Shown here: piece after piece, positions 60,318 through 64,000 of the stretch
Numbering within the stretch: the stretch's first letter is position 1
Layout of the letters: every line of letters begins with the position of its first letter
Source: G963676795 sp963677215
GTDB taxonomy: Bacteria > Desulfobacterota > Desulfuromonadia > Desulfuromonadales > Geopsychrobacteraceae
Length of the DNA: 64,000 nucleotides
Direction of reading: 5' to 3'
Assembly: GCA_963677215.1 (NCBI GenBank)
Contig: OY781919.1
Coordinates: forward strand, 1,426,001 to 1,490,000
Position numbers and translations under genes: made by a program
The notes under the pieces: model-generated
Told to the model about the DNA's origin: nothing
The model's database searches: none
The model's input: only the letters and a program-made list of their open reading frames with translations

Positions 60318-62660
60318 ATGTTTAAACGATTGAAGTTGGGTGTGAAAATAAGTGGTGGATTCGGAATCCTGCTGGTGATAGCGATCGCTCTGGGAATTCT
60401 TGCCATTGTGAATATGGCTCAGGTCACGGGCAAGTCGGAGATGCTTGCGACTGAATTTGTCCCAGAGGTTGAAATTGCCAATAACATCCAGAGCAGTACC
60501 TGGCGAGTGATGTTCGATATGCGCGCCTACGGTTTTACAGGTGAGAACCAGTTCTTACAAAAAACCAGAACCAGTATGGCAGAACTCCAGGACGGACTGG
60601 ATCGCGCCAAGAATTTTGGAGATTCTTCGCAGCATCTCAAGGAATTGCGCCCCGCAGCTGAAAAAATCCAGGGAAATTTTGACACCTATCGGGGTTTGAT
60701 CGAGGAAACAGTTGAGATCAATCAGCAGATGGCTAACCAGATGGCTGAACTGGGTACAGTGGGTGGCCAATATATGGATACTGGTTCAACTTACATAGAT
60801 GGACAACTCGAAAAAATTCAAAAGGATATCAAGGGCGGCGCCCCTTCTGCTCGGTTGCAGGAACGTGCGATCAAGATTGCCAATGGCAAAGAGATTGTCA
60901 ACTTAGGTTATCAGGTTCGCTTGGCCTTTCTGAAAGCCCTGGCATTGCGGGATATCCAGTATGTCAAAAGTGTTGGCGAAAATTTCAAGGAGATCGCAAC
61001 GCGGATTGAGACGATTGAAAGCATGACAACTGGCGCAGATGATTTTCAACATATTGCGGCAATCCGCAGTGCCGCCGGAACCTATCAGGCGGTTATGGAC
61101 AGCTATCTGGCGAACTGGTCGAAGAACAGTACCCTTGGCACTCAGAGAACAGAGATAGGAAATACCCTGCTGGCTGAATCGATTGTTGTTGCCAGAGCCG
61201 GCATGGATGAAACGCAGGGTGTCGCAACCTCGGCGGTCTCCGCGTTGCGTTCGGCAGGCGTTATCATGACCGTAGGTCTGATCATTGCCGTCATTGTCGG
61301 TTTGGGCGCAGCCTACCTGATTACCCGCAGCATTACCAAGCCGTTGCGAAGAGCATTTGCCGTTGTAAGTCAGTATGGAAAAGGGGATACCAGCGACCAG
61401 AATCTGCCGATGGGCGAAAAGGTCAACTGCTCCAGCCTGAACAATTGCGGCCAAAAGGATTGTCCAAGTTATGGCTGTGAAGGGAACTGCTGGGTAGAAA
61501 CAGGAACCTTCGGTCCGAACCCGGTCTGTCTCAAGCTGACTAACGGCACCTTCAGCGATTGTCGTCAGTGCAAGGTCTTCAAGGCTAAAGATGAAATTAC
61601 CGAACTGGGTTCGGTCCTGGTCGGTATGGCCAAGAGTCTTCAGGGGCGTAGCGAACTGGCAGAAGCGATAGCCCGCGGCGACCTGACCCATGAGGTCCAG
61701 GTGACCTCGGCGAACGATCAGCTCGGTAATGCCCTGAAGGTTATGCTCGAAGGACTTCGCGATATGGTCGGCAATATCCAGCTGGCCGGTGAGCAGATTG
61801 CTTCCGGTTCCGGCCAGGTCTCGGATGCCAGCCAGGCGCTGTCGCAGGGAGCGACCGAATCGGCCAGTTCTCTGGAAGAGGTGACCGCTTCAATGAACCA
61901 GATGGCCGGTCAGGTCAGGACCAATGCTGAAAACGCCAGTACCGCCAATCAGCTGTCGAGCGAATCGAAACAGGCGGCTGAAAAGGGCGACAGGCAGATG
62001 GCAGATATGGTCCAGGCGATGGAGGAGATCAACCAGGCCGGGCAGAATATCAGCAAGATCATCAAGGTGATCGACGAGATCGCCTTCCAGACCAACCTGC
62101 TGGCGCTGAACGCCGCCGTCGAGGCGGCCCGGGCTGGTCAACACGGAAAAGGCTTCGCCGTGGTTGCCGAAGAGGTGCGGAATCTGGCTGCCCGGAGTGC
62201 CAAGGCTGCCGAGGAGACGGCCGAACTGATCGAAGGTTCGGTAGCTCTGACTAATCGCGGTGCCCAGATGGCCCAGCAGACTGCCGTCGCGCTCAAGGAG
62301 ATAATGAGTGGAACCAACAAGGTCTCCGACCTTCTGGAAGAGATTGCAGCCGCATCGAATGAGCAGGCGCAAGGAATCAGCCAGGTAACCACCGGTCTGG
62401 CACAGATCGATCAGGTCACCCAGCAGAACACCGCCAGTGCCGAGGAGAGTGCGGCAGCCGCTGAAGAGTTGTCCGGGCAAGCCCTGCAGCTGCGGGAAAT
62501 GCTCAAGCGTTTTGTGCTGAGAAAGAGCGACCAGGTGCATCAGGTCGGCCAATATGGCGGTGGGGTGCAGAGCGGATCCTGGGGTGGCGCCGAGCCGCAG
62601 ATGCAGCTGGCGATGAAGCAGCAGATCGCTCTTGAGGATGACGAGTTCGGGAGGTTCTGA
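60318..62660 (+). CDS. Methyl-accepting chemotaxis protein with helical-bundle sensor and Cys-rich HAMP insert
   Basis: 780-residue chemoreceptor. TM1 about 12-35; a long all-helical periplasmic domain of about 270 residues (HBM or double four-helix-bundle type); TM2 about 315-336; then a cytoplasmic half nearly identical to that of the receptor at 57124: HAMP with an inserted Cys-rich segment (eight cysteines between about 371 and 420, one more than its paralogue), second HAMP-like part, and signalling domain. Ends DDEFGRF, a CheR-docking-like pentapeptide. GAGGAG lies upstream of ATG. HBM domains elsewhere bind organic acids; ligand here unknown. Confidence 0.93.
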   Translation: MFKRLKLGVKISGGFGILLVIAIALGILAIVNMAQVTGKSEMLATEFVPEVEIANNIQSSTWRVMFDMRAYGFTGENQFLQKTRTSMAELQDGLDRAKNFGDSSQHLKELRPAAEKIQGNFDTYRGLIEETVEINQQMANQMAELGTVGGQYMDTGSTYIDGQLEKIQKDIKGGAPSARLQERAIKIANGKEIVNLGYQVRLAFLKALALRDIQYVKSVGENFKEIATRIETIESMTTGADDFQHIAAIRSAAGTYQAVMDSYLANWSKNSTLGTQRTEIGNTLLAESIVVARAGMDETQGVATSAVSALRSAGVIMTVGLIIAVIVGLGAAYLITRSITKPLRRAFAVVSQYGKGDTSDQNLPMGEKVNCSSLNNCGQKDCPSYGCEGNCWVETGTFGPNPVCLKLTNGTFSDCRQCKVFKAKDEITELGSVLVGMAKSLQGRSELAEAIARGDLTHEVQVTSANDQLGNALKVMLEGLRDMVGNIQLAGEQIASGSGQVSDASQALSQGATESASSLEEVTASMNQMAGQVRTNAENASTANQLSSESKQAAEKGDRQMADMVQAMEEINQAGQNISKIIKVIDEIAFQTNLLALNAAVEAARAGQHGKGFAVVAEEVRNLAARSAKAAEETAELIEGSVALTNRGAQMAQQTAVALKEIMSGTNKVSDLLEEIAAASNEQAQGISQVTTGLAQIDQVTQQNTASAEESAAAAEELSGQALQLREMLKRFVLRKSDQVHQVGQYGGGVQSGSWGGAEPQMQLAMKQQIALEDDEFGRF

Positions 62661-62668
62661 TCATTAGC

Positions 62669-62696
62669 CCGTGGCAGCCAGTTGCGGCTGCCACGG
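62669..62696 (+). terminator. Hairpin after the second chemoreceptor
   Basis: Perfect 11-bp stem CCGTGGCAGCC / GGCTGCCACGG with a 6-nt loop, no T-run. It lies 20 bp before the next start codon, so it may be an attenuator or stability element. Confidence 0.5.
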
Positions 62697-62715
62697 CAAT
62701 CAACAGGATCCTATT

Positions 62716-63228
62716 ATGCTTTTCCATCGCTGCAGTTACTGTCAGGAGGAGATTGCTCCTCCTGAAGAGACGCATGATAATTCTGAACAGGTCAGTCACG
62801 GGGTCTGTCGCAGTTGCCTGGAGAAAATCATGGCTGGAAGCGGGCAGCCTTTCGCGGAATTTCTCGATTCCCTTCAGCAGCCGGTTTTTGTCGTTGATCA
62901 GAATGTCAGAATCAAATCGGCCAATGTCGCCGGTCAGAAGATCGTCAAAAAGAATCTAGAAGAGATTCAGGACCGGCTGGGTGGTGAGGTTTTCGAGTGT
63001 GCTGAGGCTCTGCTGCCTGGAGGTTGCGGTAACCGGCAGCTCTGTCGCTGTTGCGTGATCAGAAATGCAGTCATGGAGACCTATCAGGATGGTCAACCGA
63101 GAATCAAGATTCCGGCATACCATGAGCTTGATCTGATAACCGGGCATCAGAAGGTCAAGTTCCTGATCAGTACCGAGAAGGTCGAGGATATGATTTTTCT
63201 GCAGATAGAAGAAATGTCCTTTGAATGA
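62716..63228 (+). CDS. PAS-like protein with zinc-ribbon N-terminus and Cys cluster
   Basis: 170-residue cytoplasmic protein. N-terminal CSYC (C6, C9) and CRSC (C31, C34) look like a zinc ribbon. Residues about 45-165 resemble a PAS domain (PVFVVDQNVRIKSAN opening) with a cysteine cluster C95, C104, C110, C112 and C113. No output domain. It follows the second chemoreceptor, so it may report redox state to that pathway; this is inference. ATG at 62716 follows AGGA. Confidence 0.75.
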   Translation: MLFHRCSYCQEEIAPPEETHDNSEQVSHGVCRSCLEKIMAGSGQPFAEFLDSLQQPVFVVDQNVRIKSANVAGQKIVKKNLEEIQDRLGGEVFECAEALLPGGCGNRQLCRCCVIRNAVMETYQDGQPRIKIPAYHELDLITGHQKVKFLISTEKVEDMIFLQIEEMSFE

Positions 63229-63332
63229 CTCAGTATGAGTCTTTTCCTGAATTCAGAACACTAATCATCACAATTATTTTTGAAATAGCCATGCTCTTCG
63301 CTATTATCCAGGAGTCTCGATGGTCATATTGA
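63225..63332 (+). CDS. Possible 35-residue single-helix peptide
   Basis: Short reading frame that overlaps the PAS gene stop (ATGA) and encodes one hydrophobic helix (TLIITIIFEIAMLFAII). Coupling by overlap is the only support; no strong ribosome site and no known family. Confidence 0.25.
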   Translation: MTQYESFPEFRTLIITIIFEIAMLFAIIQESRWSY

Positions 63333-63386
63333 CCGGAAAGCTCTTGTCTGGTTCCCGATCCACTGAAGTCTTGGTGAGGCTGATTG

Positions 63387-64000
63387 ATGTCGAAATCCGC
63401 AAAGATAACCGGGATATTTCTGCTAGGTCTGATCCTCTGGAGTGGTGTGATAATTTTTTTCGCGCTGGAGGAAAACCGCTCTGAACGAGAAATGGTCATG
63501 GCACTGGCCATGGCCGAAGCGCGCGGCGATTTCAATATGGATCTGGGCTATCGGCGCTGGGTGGCTGCCCAGGGGGGGGTCTATGTCGTCCCCAGTGACA
63601 TGACCCCGCCAAACCCTTTCCTGAGTTATGTTCCCGGACACGATGTTCTCACCACCGATGGCCAGAAGCTGACCCTGGTCGATCCCTCCTACATGGTCCG
63701 CCAGGTTCATGAATTGGGAGACTTTCAATACGGTGCGAAGGGACATCTCACCAGCCTCAATCCGCTGCGTCCCGAGAATAAACCGGATGACTGGGAGCGT
63801 GATGCTCTGCAACAACTCACGCTGGGTGTCGAGGAAGTTGCCGCTGAGTCCAGGATCGACGGGGAACCCTACCTGCGGCTGATGCAGCCGATGGTCACAG
63901 AAGAAAGCTGTCTGAAATGTCATGCCCAGCAGGGCTACCGGCTCGGTGATATCCGGGGGGCGATCAGTGTCTCTATCCCGTTGGCGGGCTATTTTGCGGA
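63387..64000 (+). CDS. DUF3365 (Tll0287-like) heme sensor protein, truncated by window end
   Basis: At least 204 codons, open to the right edge. One N-terminal membrane helix (about 8-27) and a periplasmic DUF3365/Tll0287-like domain with a CLKCH heme motif near codon 179. Such domains head histidine kinases, cyclases and chemoreceptors; the output domain lies beyond the window. GAGG sits 7 nt before ATG. It is the third kind of heme-motif sensor in this window, and the only one of this domain family. Confidence 0.82.
   Translation, partial: MSKSAKITGIFLLGLILWSGVIIFFALEENRSEREMVMALAMAEARGDFNMDLGYRRWVAAQGGVYVVPSDMTPPNPFLSYVPGHDVLTTDGQKLTLVDPSYMVRQVHELGDFQYGAKGHLTSLNPLRPENKPDDWERDALQQLTLGVEEVAAESRIDGEPYLRLMQPMVTEESCLKCHAQQGYRLGDIRGAISVSIPLAGYFA

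Noticed and set aside
63319..63483. 54-codon frame overlapping the start of the DUF3365 gene
   Set aside because: It is out of frame with a gene that has a membrane helix, a ribosome site and a heme motif, and its product has no recognisable feature.
1..64000. tRNA, rRNA, CRISPR array, c-di-GMP riboswitch, transposase or phage genes
   Set aside because: I looked for repeat-spacer patterns, transposase motifs and the conserved words of the GEMM riboswitch in the longer gaps and found none. Short RNA genes could still be missed without a covariance-model search.

Overview
The window looks like chromosome of a marine or sediment member of the Desulfuromonadia (the Geobacter / Desulfuromonas / Pelobacter relatives). 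The basis is gene content: a complete 14-gene NADH dehydrogenase operon whose NuoF carries a C-terminal ferredoxin, a detached F0 cluster (atpZ-atpI-atpB-atpE), several inner-membrane multiheme cytochromes of the CbcL, NapC/NirT (ImcH-like) and CbcBA types, and many sensors carrying c-type heme motifs. I see no rRNA, tRNA, CRISPR array, phage or insertion sequence. Genus and species cannot be fixed from sequence alone.

Layout. 1-6.3 kb, minus strand: a cysteine/methionine transsulfuration operon (cysK plus two Cys/Met PLP enzymes), a ferredoxin with a metallo-beta-lactamase-fold hydrolase, and a FadL-type outer-membrane protein. 6.4-9.6 kb: hemL and the F0 genes. 9.6-13.6 kb: cbcL, a small membrane protein and an ImcH-like cytochrome. 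13.7-19.3 kb: isochorismatase-like hydrolase, small DMT permease, MbfA-type iron exporter, a palindrome-rich repeat, a second cysteine synthase and a UbiD-like decarboxylase. 19.4-30.2 kb: a heme-motif sensor kinase and sigma-54 response regulator, divergent from an operon holding twin small membrane proteins, a degenerate receiver, cbcA, cbcB, an output-less heme-motif sensor and a membrane protein, followed by a hybrid kinase. 30.2-33.6 kb: DUF2721 protein, ABC-2 exporter, Hsp33. 33.8-48.8 kb: nuoA-N. 48.9-53.7 kb: mltG, plsY, iscU-like, a 54-codon gene, LysR regulator, macrodomain and TSUP proteins. 53.8-64 kb: a signalling region with a REC-REC-GGDEF diguanylate cyclase, a sigma-54 activator with an altered GAFTGA loop, two chemoreceptors with identical output halves but unrelated sensors, a degenerate receiver, a Cys-rich PAS protein and a truncated DUF3365 heme sensor.

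How it fits together. NADH is oxidised by Nuo into the menaquinone pool; CbcL, the ImcH-like protein and CbcBA are three alternative routes known from Geobacter to pass quinol electrons to the periplasm at different redox potentials, and genes for all three kinds lie within 16 kb here. The cbcBA operon is preceded by a -24/-12 promoter and by a divergent regulator/kinase pair whose kinase has a periplasmic CXXCH motif, which suggests direct redox or ligand sensing. At the right end, the two chemoreceptor transcription units share a 36-bp operator and a -24/-12 promoter with the same geometry, pointing to one sigma-54 activator controlling both, most simply the one encoded next to them.
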